Under the pieces are notes generated by a model, which was given only the letters and a program-made list of their open reading frames with translations, ran no database searches and was not told where the DNA came from. Below are positions 38,101-49,096 of a DNA stretch of 64,000 nt, one piece after another. This DNA is from Syngnathus acus (Eukaryota > Chordata > Actinopteri > Syngnathiformes > Syngnathidae), in the NCBI RefSeq assembly GCF_901709675.1, contig NC_051094.1, forward strand, positions 12,580,501 through 12,644,500, read 5' to 3'. A program made the position numbers and the translations under genes. Positions within the stretch are counted from its first letter, which is position 1, and the number at the start of each line of letters is the position of its first letter.

Positions 38101-41100
38101 AAGTCTCCATCTGGAACTGAAGATAGCAATTACATGGTACACTTGTAATGGCGGCCTATGCTGGGCCTCTTGATTTACTTGTGAAGTCCTACAATGCTTC
38201 AAACGTGAAGTGTGTTGGACAACCATGTCTGACTGTAAACGTAATTGTACCCTAGAAAGTAGGTCAAATGACATTTTACACTGACAACTACTCCAGGATG
38301 GATTTGCCCAATTCGGATAGCTTTTGAGAAAGTACTACTGCTCTGCTCTCATAGAACTGGCAGTACAGGGTGGCAATTACAGAGACAGGTGTATCATGTT
38401 TCCATATCCAACCCTCAGGCAACATATGAGGACGGAAGGATTTCCTATTGTGTTTTCCTATATAGGGCAGGTTTATCAGTTCATGTGCAGACACGCCTCT
38501 GTTGGCTGTGTGTGGCTTTGAGACAGTATGTCCTCTGTACCAGCCTCATTAAAAGAACCATGCTTCACTAGACGGCAAACGCACAGGCACCCACCCGTCT
38601 TTATCTTTGTCCTTGCTCTGGTCCTGCGTCCATAAACCAAATGCTTTGCCTTTCATTATCTTTCCAAAGCAGATTTTTCCAATGTGAGCCTTTTAGTAGT
38701 TATGGAATTATGATGTACGTTTCTTAACTAGCACTATAGTTGATATTGTATTTTGGGAGAGCTAGACGTTGCAAGAATGTATGACCAGATTTAATAAAGG
38801 CTATGCTGTCACTCATTCATTCTTTTAGAACTAAGATGGGCTCGTTTTAAATATCGATAGGTTTTCTTTCTCACTATTCAGATTCTCTTGGTCTCTCTCC
38901 CCCAGGAGCAAGGTGTCAGTGTTGAGGATGAGCGGAAGGACTCTGAAACTCCAGTGGGTGAGACAGACAGTCAGTATGGGACTTGGGAGACTGGACTGCG
39001 CATTGACGATAGGTAAACACACATGACTGCATCTTGCATGGAACAAATATTTCTTCAATCATCTGCATCATATTTATTGTCATCATGTGGGCAATACACA
39101 CAACTTAGGAAAAGTACACGTCCCAGGGTTTTTGAGGAGCCTCGGTTCTTAAGTGAATTGCTCCTCCTTGGTGTTTCCGCATTCATTCCCAGCTTAGGTG
39201 CGGTAAATGTGTCAGAGTTCTTGTCAGGAGAATATGCGTAGATGAAAAGTGTACAAGCCCAGGCATGTAGTAAAAAAAACTACTAATGTGCAAAGGTGAG
39301 GATTTGGCTCGTAGTCATTTGGGATCATTTCCATTCATAAATAACTCGAAATAAGAATTCATAATTGAAATTGGAAAGGGTTGTGTTTTGAGTTTATTGT
39401 CAAAATTATTAGGGAGATGTTCCCCGTCAAATCACTTCCCTTCATTTCAAATAAAAGCTAGACTTCAGGCAAGCAACTCGTGTATGAATGTAAGGTGACA
39501 TTAGACAAAAGTAGACAAAAGTAGACTTAGACAAAAGTAGCAAGTAGCACTTTTGCTTGAATAAATAAAAGTGTAGCAATCGAACTAAAGGTATGAAAAG
39601 ACCAACTGTGTGAGGAGTCTACTTTAAAAATTGGGGTTTATTCTCAGACATTCTGCTACGCCAAAGAAAGCAGAAAATATTCTAATGCCACCCAACTCAC
39701 CGTATATAAATAAATGAATAAATGAGAATGTTACTGTTTGAGGACATCGCTGTAAATTTAATTGTGTTGTCCAAAAACATGTATGCTGCACAAATCTCAA
39801 AAGCAGTGCAACCAAAGATTCAGATTAAAATTGTTCCGACTCAATGTCAAGTCCGTTGTAAAGAATATTGCGAGGGTTTAAAAAGGTATTCAAATATAAA
39901 AAACTTTCTGTCTATGCTGATGATCACTGCGAGGGAATCCATGTCTTTCCAAAGTGACTATTACTGACCTCCTGTGGTGAAAATAGAATATCACAACATG
40001 CACAGGATTCATTTGGATTTGATTGAAAATAGATTATTTTCTGAAATAATTGTTTCATTTTACATTCAATGTGGAGATAGGTGGTCAATCTCCCGCATCA
40101 GGCTCAAGTTTGTTTTGGCTCTCCTTTTCTAGCCCAACTCCTGCCACTCCCAGCTCAGAAGGCAACCTCAGCCTTTCTCCAAGGAACACAACTTCTTCCC
40201 GTCCACAAGGGGAGAGCGACAGCTTTGATGGCCTGCATCCACCCTTGAAATCTGAGAACCAGACGTTCCCTGATGTAAGTGTCATCATGTGTAAATGTAT
40301 TAATGTCCCCAAAATAGTACTCTTAATGCACTCATTCTGGAATATATATATTTTTTTGTGTCTATGCCAAAGGCACCAACCACTCTGTTAGACACTGGTG
40401 TCCTCCGGTCCAGAGTTCAACTTGGAAAGAAGCGTGCTCCCAGGACACGGCCCTCCAGAGCTGCCCGTCAGAAGATTACGCAAGGTGGGACAGAGGAAGC
40501 CCCCCCTGAGGACTGGCTCTACAGAGACTCCACAGGTTTGTCTTTGCTAAAGAACCAAATCGAAAATATTCAATTGCAAGTCACAAAAAGCAAAGTACAG
40601 TCTTACTACTGAGCTTGGGTGCTCATGGTATATAAATGGTATACCTGATTATTTCTCAACATGTCTCTCCAAAAGAATTCACTCATGAATGTACTAGGCA
40701 ATGCTAAATTCCATTTTCAACATATTTCTCAAGAGTCTTATTTAAAGCCCCAATTAGCATAAATTATGTATGGTTGGACTGTTTAATTTGATACGAGCAC
40801 ATAGATGTCAACTTTAACCCGCCTCACAGACTCTTTTTGACATGTTATGTATAAACTGTGTAGGGGGGATTGGATTATGGTGGAAGGGCCCTTTTAATGG
40901 CATTCTACTCACCAATCGGCTTATGTTGTTTTTCCCCTGACAGAGGAGAACGTTGAGTGTAAGATGGATGAAGTCGATTCTGAGGAGCAGGCCAGAGGGG
41001 CAGACGCTGCTGCTACTTTTGCTTCTCAGCCACAAAGAATTGCGTTGTTCCCCGGGGTGGACTCTCAAGCTTTAAAGGTCAATATTCGTCTAATTGGGGG

Positions 41101-41502
41101 AAATCCACTAAAGGGATTCACTGTCAGCCATGTCTGAAGCATGTTTGTTCTGTCTAACTGCGTTCACTATCTGCTGCTAGGTCCAATTGAAGAAGAGGAG
41201 CGACTCTGACAATCAAAGTGACACACCCTCCGCTTCCCTTCTTTCTCGCTCTCCCAAATCGCCCTTCCTGCCTCGGGCTGCTCGTGTACTTCCCCCAGCT
41301 GGTGGGAAAGAAAATAAGTAAGCCATCCCAGCGTTGAGAAACATATTTATATTGCATGCTGTCTTTTTGACTTATCGTGAATCAATACATTAGTTCTCCA
41401 TGTCAGACTTTTTTTCTTTTTATCAGTGAGGAGGAATCACCCCCGTGGTTAAAAGAGCTCAAGTCTAAGAAGCGCTTGAGTCAATATGAGAATGAGAGCT
41501 AA
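26116..41502 (+). CDS. kiaa1671: KIAA1671 homologue, tankyrase-binding-protein-type C-terminus
   Basis: Ten coding exons: 26116-27326, 27408-27498, 28603-32310, 32399-32524, 38906-39012, 40133-40274, 40373-40535, 40944-41077, 41181-41317 and 41427-41502, giving 1964 aa in phase. The N-terminal Pro/Lys-rich part (PKPRLTPKPF, RPRPVSAMF, LTSKFESIG) matches KIAA1671, as does the position next to crybb3 and crybb2. Residues about 780-1473 are a vast Glu/Arg/Gln/Lys helical repeat. After it come three DVDS-type motifs and an RSRSMSRRS segment. The last 150 or so residues end PPWLKELKSKKRLSQYENES, the C-terminal domain shared with TNKS1BP1. The function of KIAA1671 is poorly known; cell-junction or cytoskeletal roles would be inference. 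The intron after residue 1661 (32311-32398) starts GC rather than GT. Two candidate alternative first exons lie in the 6.4-kb intron before 38906. Confidence 0.88.
29640..31720 (+). repeat. Coding tandem repeat of about 63 bp (21-residue charged helix units)
   Basis: Within the large kiaa1671 exon, units such as MRLKEQEMERQREFERQQEQ recur with variation. The clearest period is 21 residues, three heptads, though several units are longer or shorter by about a heptad. Composition is nearly all E, R, Q, K and L, with M at a fixed place. The chain should form a long coiled coil or a single alpha helix. The reverse strand reads as a long Leu/Phe-rich open frame only because of this composition. Confidence 0.93.
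33402..33409 (+). promoter_or_regulatory. CRE/ATF-like site upstream of an internal first exon
   Basis: TGACATCA lies 49 bp upstream of the ATG at 33458. It supports an internal promoter in the long kiaa1671 intron, but a single short site is weak evidence. Confidence 0.35.
33458..33532 (+). CDS. kiaa1671: Candidate alternative first exon A of kiaa1671
   Basis: An ATG opens 25 codons (MGMRPSALLYNLYLWSCC...) and ends at a strong GTGAGT donor in phase 0. The next constitutive exon at 38906 also begins in phase 0, so the splice would give a short protein carrying only the C-terminal domain. The residues resemble no family I know, and the exon is short, so this could be chance. Confidence 0.35.
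33720..33739 (+). repeat. (ATT)n microsatellite
   Basis: A short run of ATT triplets lies in the long kiaa1671 intron. Confidence 0.85.
35515..35784 (+). CDS. kiaa1671: Candidate alternative first exon B of kiaa1671 (short isoform)
   Basis: An ATG opens 90 codons, beginning MEYLGDKLSVAQSQVSGWVG and continuing with an Arg/Ser-rich part (SSLRSLASRSRESIRRFS, RRRTAPNTPTA). It ends at a GTAAGA donor in phase 0, matching the phase-0 acceptor at 38905/38906. The low-complexity Arg/Ser pattern, the in-phase splice and the length all look like real coding sequence. No convincing acceptor was seen upstream, so I read it as a first exon driven by an internal promoter. The short protein would be about 343 aa: 90 encoded here plus 253 from the six shared C-terminal exons. 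Confidence 0.62.
39498..39545 (+). repeat. Small imperfect tandem repeat (GTAGACAAAA units)
   Basis: Three to four copies of a roughly ten-base unit lie in the intron between 39012 and 40133. Confidence 0.7.
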
Positions 41503-43994
41503 GTAAGAAGAGGTGAGAATATGTTTTTTCTTTTTTAAACATTTACCAATGCAGATAAGCATAGCATTTATTTTAAACACATGCCTCTCTCCCCTAGGGT
41601 GCCGTCTGAAACACATCTGTAAGAAATAGAGGCCTTAACCTTCGACTCCGAGAGTCGAAAGGGAAATTCTGCTGCTGATGACTTTTTTTTTTTTTCTTCT
41701 TTTGGTTCTCTCTGTCTGGGTTTGATCATCATGCATGGTGCCTTTTATCGAGAATGTCTGCAAAAACAAGAAGGGGGGCACGTGAAAACAAACAAACGAA
41801 AACTGCACCCAGCTACTGTGCTTATATATTCTTTTCATGTACACCTGCGATCTCCGCTTAGAGAGTGACACTTGGTGAACACTTCAATAGGGACCAGAAG
41901 TAGTTTGGGAGTTGAATCATTTCCTGTCAGGCTGCATGTCATGTCAGGAAAGGGTTAAGTTGAGGGACCACTGCACAATTCCCCGCATGCAGGAGACCCA
42001 GCCACGACAATACAAGATGTTTATTTTTGGTTCCTCTAATACCTACAAGTCAGTGGTTGCGTGTATGTCGTCTTTGTCGTTCATCAATCTTTGATGAGAG
42101 TCACACAAGCGTTGCCATAGGACAATATTTTAGATACTAATGGTTCCTTGTTGAACTTTATAAAAGCTGCTTACCCCATTATTAGATGGAATGTATATCA
42201 TGTGAGTAATCATGAAATGCTATATTTGTATGTTTTACTATGACAGAGAGGGAGTTTTTGGGAGAAAATATATTGTTTCATTACACTAGAGGGCCCCCAC
42301 TGTTGTGCTTTGATACACTCCTCAATGTTAGTCACAGTTTTTTGTTTTTTTCTCTGTGGGAGAGGGATGGGCAGGGGAAAGGGGGTGGGGTATTTTTGGG
42401 CAAGAGACTTTGCATCACAAACACACCGTAACAGCACAAACTATTTTTCAGTTTTTATATGAAAACACAAATCATGTTGGCTTCTTCTTGATTGATTGCA
42501 AGCATCCATACAAAGCCGTAGAGCTCCTAACTGTCGTCACACACTCCTCGATGATGCTCTGACAATATGTGTTCCTTCAATCATGTGTATATATATACAA
42601 TCTTTGACGTCAGGCCTGAATTGACTGTCTCAGAGAGACTCACGGGAAGTTCCATCACACAACTTAAGGAGTGGGATCATTTGTTTGCTCCATTGTTACT
42701 GATTGTTACAACATGCTATGTGGGGCTCCATACATATGGGACTGTGTGCACACCTGCTCTACAAGGTAGCTGCAATCTTCCACCTCAACGTTGCCATTGA
42801 CCCATTCATATCTCTAAAGCACTTTGTCACTTGATGCATAGCAACACTGACCATCTTGGTCATGTTTTGTCTCATTCGTGCATCCATGTGAACACATTAT
42901 AATGTTCCTGCAAAGCAAGATGATGTGTGGATTAAGTCTTTTGAGTGATTGTACATTTTTTTGTATCTACATGATCTTCAACATGAATTTGGGATTTCTT
43001 TTATATGTCATTTGGTTTTTTTTTATTTGGAAGTGCAGATGTATAACGCACTGTGTTGTATGACCAGTGTTCTCAAGTGAATCAATTCTTTATTAAAAAA
43101 GAAAAATCTACTTCACTTGCACCACTGTCTCATCTCTGGCAACATTACCCTAATCCCTATGATTTGTTGTTTTTATTTTTTTTTAGATGGGGGTAGTTGG
43201 AGCAAATATTGTCCAAGTCTTTACCGCTGTAGTTTGGCCTTGATAACACTATTTGGATTTTGTGAGGAGCTCTGGTGCAATCAAGCCAAGGCTGGTCGTA
43301 TCCTCGTATATTTGTGCTGAGTGAGGTTGTCCATGCAATCCTCTGGGCTCTCTCGCCTCTGTGCCTATGCACAGTGTTGGTTGGCAGGCAGGCGGACAGG
43401 CAGCGCAGCCTGTGCCAACACAGCTGCCTATTGAGAGGCAGCGTGATGGACACAATGTGAGTGACAGACTTGCTGTATCAACAGCTCCCCCTTTTCTGCT
43501 GTTGTGGCCAGAAATAAACCATAAATACCCCCCTGTCCCTGCCCTTGAATGGCTCAACCCCACCAACGACCAAGTGGCTTTGAAAAAGGACAGCGCCACT
43601 TCTTAGCAGACAGACGCAGGTAAAGTCGATCAGCATCCGGATACAGGAGTGAATTGGTTAGCAATTTTGAGAATCTGGAGTTGGATACTGCACCAGTGAA
43701 CATTAATGGAAAAATCTTGTCCTATTTAGATGAATTGATTGAGCCAAATGTACTTGGTATATAGATTTAATAAACATTCACATTGCTTTTGACATACATA
43801 TCAGGCGTAATCCATACATTTTGTTATATCAGATTTCAACTCACAGACACCACAATATAATTTCTCAATGATGTCTGACCCATTTGAATGTTGGTCTGCA
43901 TGCTCCGTTTTACCAAGGTGCACATAATGGCCAATGGTATCTTTTTTGGTGTGTGTTTGTGCGTTAACTAAAAAGTGGAGGAGCAATTGGAAGA
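41503..43994 (+). other. kiaa1671 3' UTR and crybb3 upstream region
   Basis: A probable 3' UTR intron runs from 41513 (GTGAGA) to 41597 (CCCTAG). A long UTR then may end at an ATTAAA near 43092-43097. The crybb3 promoter and noncoding exon 1 follow at about 43471-43619. The region contains no recognised coding exon. Confidence 0.5.
43471..43619 (+). promoter_or_regulatory. crybb3 promoter and noncoding first exon
   Basis: A TATA-like ATAAATA at 43521-43527 and a CGCAG/GTAAAG donor at 43619 bracket a short untranslated exon, the normal layout of beta-crystallin genes. TGCTGTATCAACAGC at 43471-43485 resembles a Maf response element, expected in lens crystallin promoters but not exact. Confidence 0.55.
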
Positions 43995-45137
43995 ATGTCA
44001 GAACAGCAGGGTGCCCCGGAGCAGCTGGCTGCAGGAAAGAGCCAGGGTGGAGCCGGAGCCACATACAAGGTATTGAAATAGCAAGCATACGCAGCAGTGA
44101 GATTTATGCACATGCCAATAATGCCACTCATGCTTGAACGCGCCCTTCTTCTAAACTGTTTAACTCGCACTTCACGAATGCCTGAAAGACCCCCCCCCCT
44201 CTATTTTTCTCTATGACCCAGGTGGTGCTGTTTGAATTTGAGAACTTTCAGGGAAGCAAAGCTGAGTTCTCAGCAGAGTGTCAAGATGTACTCGAGAAAG
44301 GCCTCCAGAAGGTTGCCTCGGTGATAGTAGAATGTGGGCCGTGAGTAATCTTTGGAGATGTTTCAATTCACACATGTATGCATTCTTTGAAATGTGTCGA
44401 TTTAATCACACACATCCTTTTTGTTGTCCTTTTTATTCCAACAGATGGGTGGCTTATGATCGTCACGGCTTCACGGGGGAACAATTTATTCTGGAGAAAG
44501 GCCAGTACCCTCGCTGGGACACTTGGACCAACAGTCAGAACAGCTACTCCCTCTTGTCCCTAAAGCCACTCAAGTTGGTGGGTATAAGTCACTTCGTGAA
44601 TCTCGATGGGTTTTACATTTGCCATATCAGCATTTTGTGTCTCCCGTCCATTTTCAGGATAGTGCTGACCACAAGATACACTTGTTTGAGAACCCCGGCT
44701 TTACAGGTAGAAAGCTGGAAATTATTGACGATGACGTTCCCAGTTTGTGGGGCCACGGTTTTCAGGATCGCGTAGCAAGTGTCAAAGCTCTCAATGGAAC
44801 GTAAGATCTCTCCTCACTATCACTTGATATTATCCTGATAGTCTGTGGGCAATTTTGGACTCCACATTCTGTGTATCTGTGAAACTTCTCCAGATGGGTT
44901 GGCTACATGTACCCAGGCTACAGGGGGCGCCAGTTTATCTTTGAACTAGGGGATTTCAAGCACTGGAATGACTGGCACGCCCCCGTGCCCCAGATCCAGT
45001 CTGTCCGACGCGTGCGGGACATGCAGTGGCACAAGACGGGCTGCTTCTCTGCTGTAGATCCGGCTCCAGCTCCCACTCCAGACCCTGACCCTGCTCCAGC
45101 ACCACCTGTTCCTTCTACCAAAGGTGGATCCAGCTGA
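43995..45137 (+). CDS. crybb3: Beta-B3 crystallin
   Basis: Five coding exons: 43995-44069, 44222-44340, 44445-44577, 44658-44800 and 44894-45137, giving 237 aa. The first coding exon is the N-terminal arm ([19 protein letters not shown]), nearly the mammalian CRYBB3 arm. The next four exons each encode one Greek-key motif: [49 protein letters not shown] with [18 protein letters not shown], and [19 protein letters not shown]. It is a structural lens-fibre protein that forms dimers and higher oligomers for refractive index. The C-terminus is unusual: after CFSAVDP there is a Pro/Ala/Asp-rich tail of about 26 residues where the mammalian protein ends within a few residues of this point. crybb2 follows in tandem. 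Confidence 0.95.
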
Positions 45138-45250
45138 GCGGGATCCTAACCTGCCTCTCCCAAGCGCCACGCAGAGCCCTGTCTCTGCCCTCACTAACCT
45201 TGACAAATGCTGCTTATGCCCACAGGAGTGCCATATATATTTCCGTGGCC

Positions 45251-45256
45251 AATAAA
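45251..45256 (+). terminator. crybb3 poly(A) signal
   Basis: AATAAA lies 114 bp after the crybb3 stop codon, giving a short 3' UTR usual for crystallins. Confidence 0.8.
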
Positions 45257-47037
45257 AGTCGACTTGCAATTGGTGGTTGTTAATAATGCTCATGTAATTA
45301 GTCAAAGAGATGTCATGTAAACACTGTAGAAAAGTCACGAGAAGTGAAAAATCTTCCTGTATGTGAAACTATTCCAGTCTACCACTTTACCGTAGCATAA
45401 AGAGGCCACAATGTATTGTCAGTGTGTGATTAGCATTTAGTCATAAGCATGGAAACTATATCAAAATGTATGTAAGCTTGCTATTAAAATATAGTGCACC
45501 ACATTTCCCCCCTGTAGTCCTCATTGTCTGTTTGATCAGCATTGTAATGACCTGTTGAAAGACAATCATCAAAAATCCAATTTTGAAATGTGACTCAGCC
45601 ACAAGCAGCCGTAAAATATTTGATCATGTACTCTTCACATCTTCAAGTGTATCAAGCAACCCCTCTGTAGCTTTGTCTTCTTTGCACACACAACCCAAAC
45701 ATGCAAATTATATCATAAAGAAAAGCATATAACCCTGAGCCTATGCATATCGATTTACGTAGTTCTTAAGTGTAAATGAAACTGATAAAATGTAGGCCAG
45801 ACCACTTTGTAGGAAACCTTTGGATGGATATGGTCAAATCCAAGGACAAAATACATATGGTGTATAACCTTCCCAATAGCTTACATTACCTGAACTTTTC
45901 CCTAAAATTATAAGAAACAGCCAACAAACACAGAATGAAAAGCGTCCATCTTCGTCATGATAAAATAACAGACGTAGAGGGTTAACCTTAGAAAACGATG
46001 TCTACACTGTATGACAAAGTCAGCCGCCTTTGATAACAGGAGTGAATCGCCTCACAGCAAAATATGACTTTGAATCTGGAATAATTGTGAAAATCTGCCA
46101 CCAATAAAATATTTGTAAATCACAATTCATGAGTCTGCCCTCTTTTATTTATTGTTTTATGATTTTATTTCCACCATACCATTGTCAGACCACAAATTAA
46201 GAGTTCTCAGTTTGTATTTGTACACAATCGCATGTCTGTATGTACTGTAAATAACATGCTCCACAAACTACGTACATGAGATGTGTACAAACTACAATCA
46301 ACTCATTTCACAAGTTGGCAGTTAAATGCCTTGGTGTGGAGCATATCTAATTTATCTGTATGACCTGTTTAATCTTGACCAAATGACTTATTTTTTCTTT
46401 TTCACTGTATGACTGGGACACATGGTGTCAAAACCAGCGGATTCTAAAATGGCATGAGGTGACATTTGAAAGGGCTTTATTTTTTTTACTTGCGGCACAA
46501 CACATGAATTCTAAGAACGTAAACAATACAGTTCTATACATCTAAAACTTACTTTGTAAAATATATAATGAAAAAATTATCCAACATCATAATGTTATTT
46601 AGAGGCTAAATACACAACTACACGAGGCAAAGTACTGCTTTATGAAATTTGTAATTTGTAAATTAGACACGATTGTTTGACCAGAGTTTGCATTAAAATT
46701 TACTTGACTTCAATTGCTGCCTTTATAGTTATGAAAAATAACTTTCTAAGCATTGTCTTCCACGAGCCGCATCACAGGAATGTTCACTCTACTCTCTCAT
46801 TGTGGCTGGGGACCTTTTGGCACTGTTTGTGCTGAATCATGGGGATATTCAACAATGACTGGCTGGATAAAACTGACAAGTAATGAAATTACTTTGGGGG
46901 GGGACACCCCAGCGTAGGGGGTGGGAGTCTACGCAGTGACCCCTCAACTCAGTCCGCCTGGCCTATGGCAGGCCTCTCTGCGAGCTGGCACAGTCACGGT
47001 GGGTAATGTTGGCAGAGTTTCCCCCCTGTGTTTCCTG
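45257..47037. other. crybb3-crybb2 intergenic DNA
   Basis: This is AT-rich DNA without a recognised gene. The right end carries the crybb2 promoter, with TGCTGAATCA at 46830-46839 resembling a Maf half-site. No intact mobile element was seen. Confidence 0.45.
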
Positions 47038-47089
47038 TATATATTGAGTGAGCGCACCATCACAACCACACTGGCACGGACTGGCACTG
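47038..47089 (+). promoter_or_regulatory. crybb2 TATA box and noncoding first exon
   Basis: TATATATT at 47038-47045 is followed about 45 bp later by a GCACTG/GTAAGA donor at 47089. That leaves a noncoding first exon of about 20-25 nt, the known layout of beta-crystallin genes. Confidence 0.65.
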
Positions 47090-47795
47090 GTAAGACTTCA
47101 TCTTTATTATTTTGGATTTTAACAGTCATTTCCATGATGATTAAATTTGAGACAAATGCATTGCTACTCTTTTATTTTGTCACGTAATCCTTCGTTATTG
47201 TTTTCATTCTCTTACAAATTCACATCAAAGGTTTTTGTACTTTAGGATAATTTGAGTATAAGTGAGCTTTTATTTGGTGAATGGTATATTTTATTTGACA
47301 CTGAAAGTGGAAAAAATTCTAAAGGTTGCTTTATGAATGTATATTTTATTCGAATGCTTTCGATGAGTGATTCGTAACTGGTGGGTTGTGAAAAGCTAAT
47401 CAAAAAGTATATTCAGATGTGATGTGTGTCAGTGATGTTGAATTTTCACTCAGCAAAAGAATATTTTGAAAAGCTCGGGTATAAATGAAAGTTGTGACAT
47501 TTTATTTTATTTCTGTACATGTTTATATCGAATTAACATGTTCCTTCTCAGTTCTTTAAGCACGTAATGTGTCATGATATTAAATAGTGCATTTTGAAGA
47601 GGGCGGGTTGCTTGGCCCCAACAAAAGTGTAAATGTGGCTTCCAAAGAATCAGTTTAACTCAAAATGTGACCTCATATTTCATCATCTTCATATTTTAGC
47701 TTTGTATGTGCATATCTAGCTATAGTATTGTAACAGTAATAAATGTAGCTATGCTATGTTTGGGTTTCAGTTTCATCTTTGCCTATCAACTTATT

Positions 47796-48943
47796 ATGGC
47801 CACAGACCATCAGAACCCCGCATCCAAGCAGCAGCAGCCAGGCTCCAGTGCACTCAAGGTAACAAAGTGATTGCATTAAAGAAAGATGCCACCCGCGAGG
47901 TTCACTTACCCCTTTGGAGTCAACACTTGCGCTGTGTTACTCAAATGGCCACGATTTTACTTGACTGGCAGATACATATGAATTAACATTGCTTCTCCCG
48001 GTCTGTTGTTGCCCTCCAGCTGGTTATCTATGAGCAGGAAAACTTCCAGGGACGGTGCCATGAGCTGACTGGTCCCTGTAACAACCTCCAGGAAGCAGGC
48101 GTGGAGAAAGTGGGCTCCATACTGGTGCTTTGTGGACCGTGAGTGTGGGTTTAGAGATGGACTCCAAATATAATTTAAGAGAAGGCTATTCTGTGGTTTC
48201 ATGTCCACATAGAACACAAGCCCAGATCTCTTTCTTTTAACTCCTCTCAGGTGGGTGGGATATGAGCAGACCGAATGCAAGGGCGAGCAGTATGTGTTTG
48301 AGAAGGGGGAGTATCCTCGCTGGGATTCCTGGACCAACAGCAGGCGCAGTGACACCATTGCTGCATTCCGACCAATTAAAGTGGTGAGAAAGCGCACTTT
48401 TTTTCCACTAGTGATTTTTTGTCATATACTACAACGTCTTGCCCCTAATGTTTCGCTCTGAGAGCATCAAATGCATCTTTGCAGGATGAAAGCTTGAAAC
48501 CAAATTTGCTGATGAGAACGTCACTCACTCTGCTAATTCGGTTTGGTTCCCAGGACAGCCAGGAGCACAAGATTGTCCTTTATGAGAACCCCAGCTTCGC
48601 AGGCAAGAAGATAGAAATCATCGATGATGATGTCCCCAGCTTTCACGCGCATGGCTACCAGGAAAGAGTCTCCTCTGTTCGGGTTCAGAGCGGCACGTGA
48701 GTCCAGCTAAAGCTAGTCGCCGTCCCCTACAGCTTCAAACTAATCCAATTCCACTTGTGCTCCTTACACGCCAGTTGGGTGGGCTACCAATATCCGGGCT
48801 ACAGAGGCTACCAGTATCTGTTCGAGAAGGGCGAGTATAAGGACAACACGGAGTTCGGCGCCCAGATCCCACAGATCCAGTCGGTTCGGCGCATCAGAGA
48901 CATGCAGTGGCATCAGAGGGGTGCTTTTCATCCCGTCAACTAA
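47796..48943 (+). CDS. crybb2: Beta-B2 crystallin
   Basis: Five coding exons: 47796-47858, 48020-48138, 48251-48383, 48554-48696 and 48775-48943, giving 208 aa against 205 in human. The arm [16 protein letters not shown] is followed by four Greek-key exons: [49 protein letters not shown] with [19 protein letters not shown], and [19 protein letters not shown]. The ending [14 protein letters not shown] is close to the mammalian C-terminus. It is the most abundant basic beta-crystallin of the lens. The three middle exons are 119, 133 and 143 nt, exactly as in crybb3, showing a tandem duplication origin. Confidence 0.97.
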
Positions 48944-49090
48944 GCTCATGCGTATTTCCAAGTATGAACCTTGACCTCTGCACGCTTACTCCCATCCAGC
49001 AATGAGCATTTCCTTCATGAGTTGCAAACTGCATGGATAGGCCAACTCATTGCAGCTGTTGCAGAAGTGAATCATTTGAAGCGACTGAAT

Positions 49091-49096
49091 AATAAA
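49091..49096 (+). terminator. crybb2 poly(A) signal
   Basis: AATAAA lies 148 bp after the crybb2 stop codon. Confidence 0.75.

Larger units (their letters stand above)
32525..38905 (+). other. Long kiaa1671 intron
   Basis: The 6.4-kb intron separates the big repeat-containing part from the C-terminal exons. It holds the two candidate first exons, a CRE-like site, a CTCF-like core at 34028-34039 (CTGCAGGGGGCG), an ATT microsatellite and AT-rich DNA. I saw no transposon with intact ends. Confidence 0.5.

Noticed and set aside
43361-43606. 81-codon open frame overlapping the crybb3 promoter
   Set aside because: It crosses the TATA-like box and the noncoding first exon and has no family resemblance.
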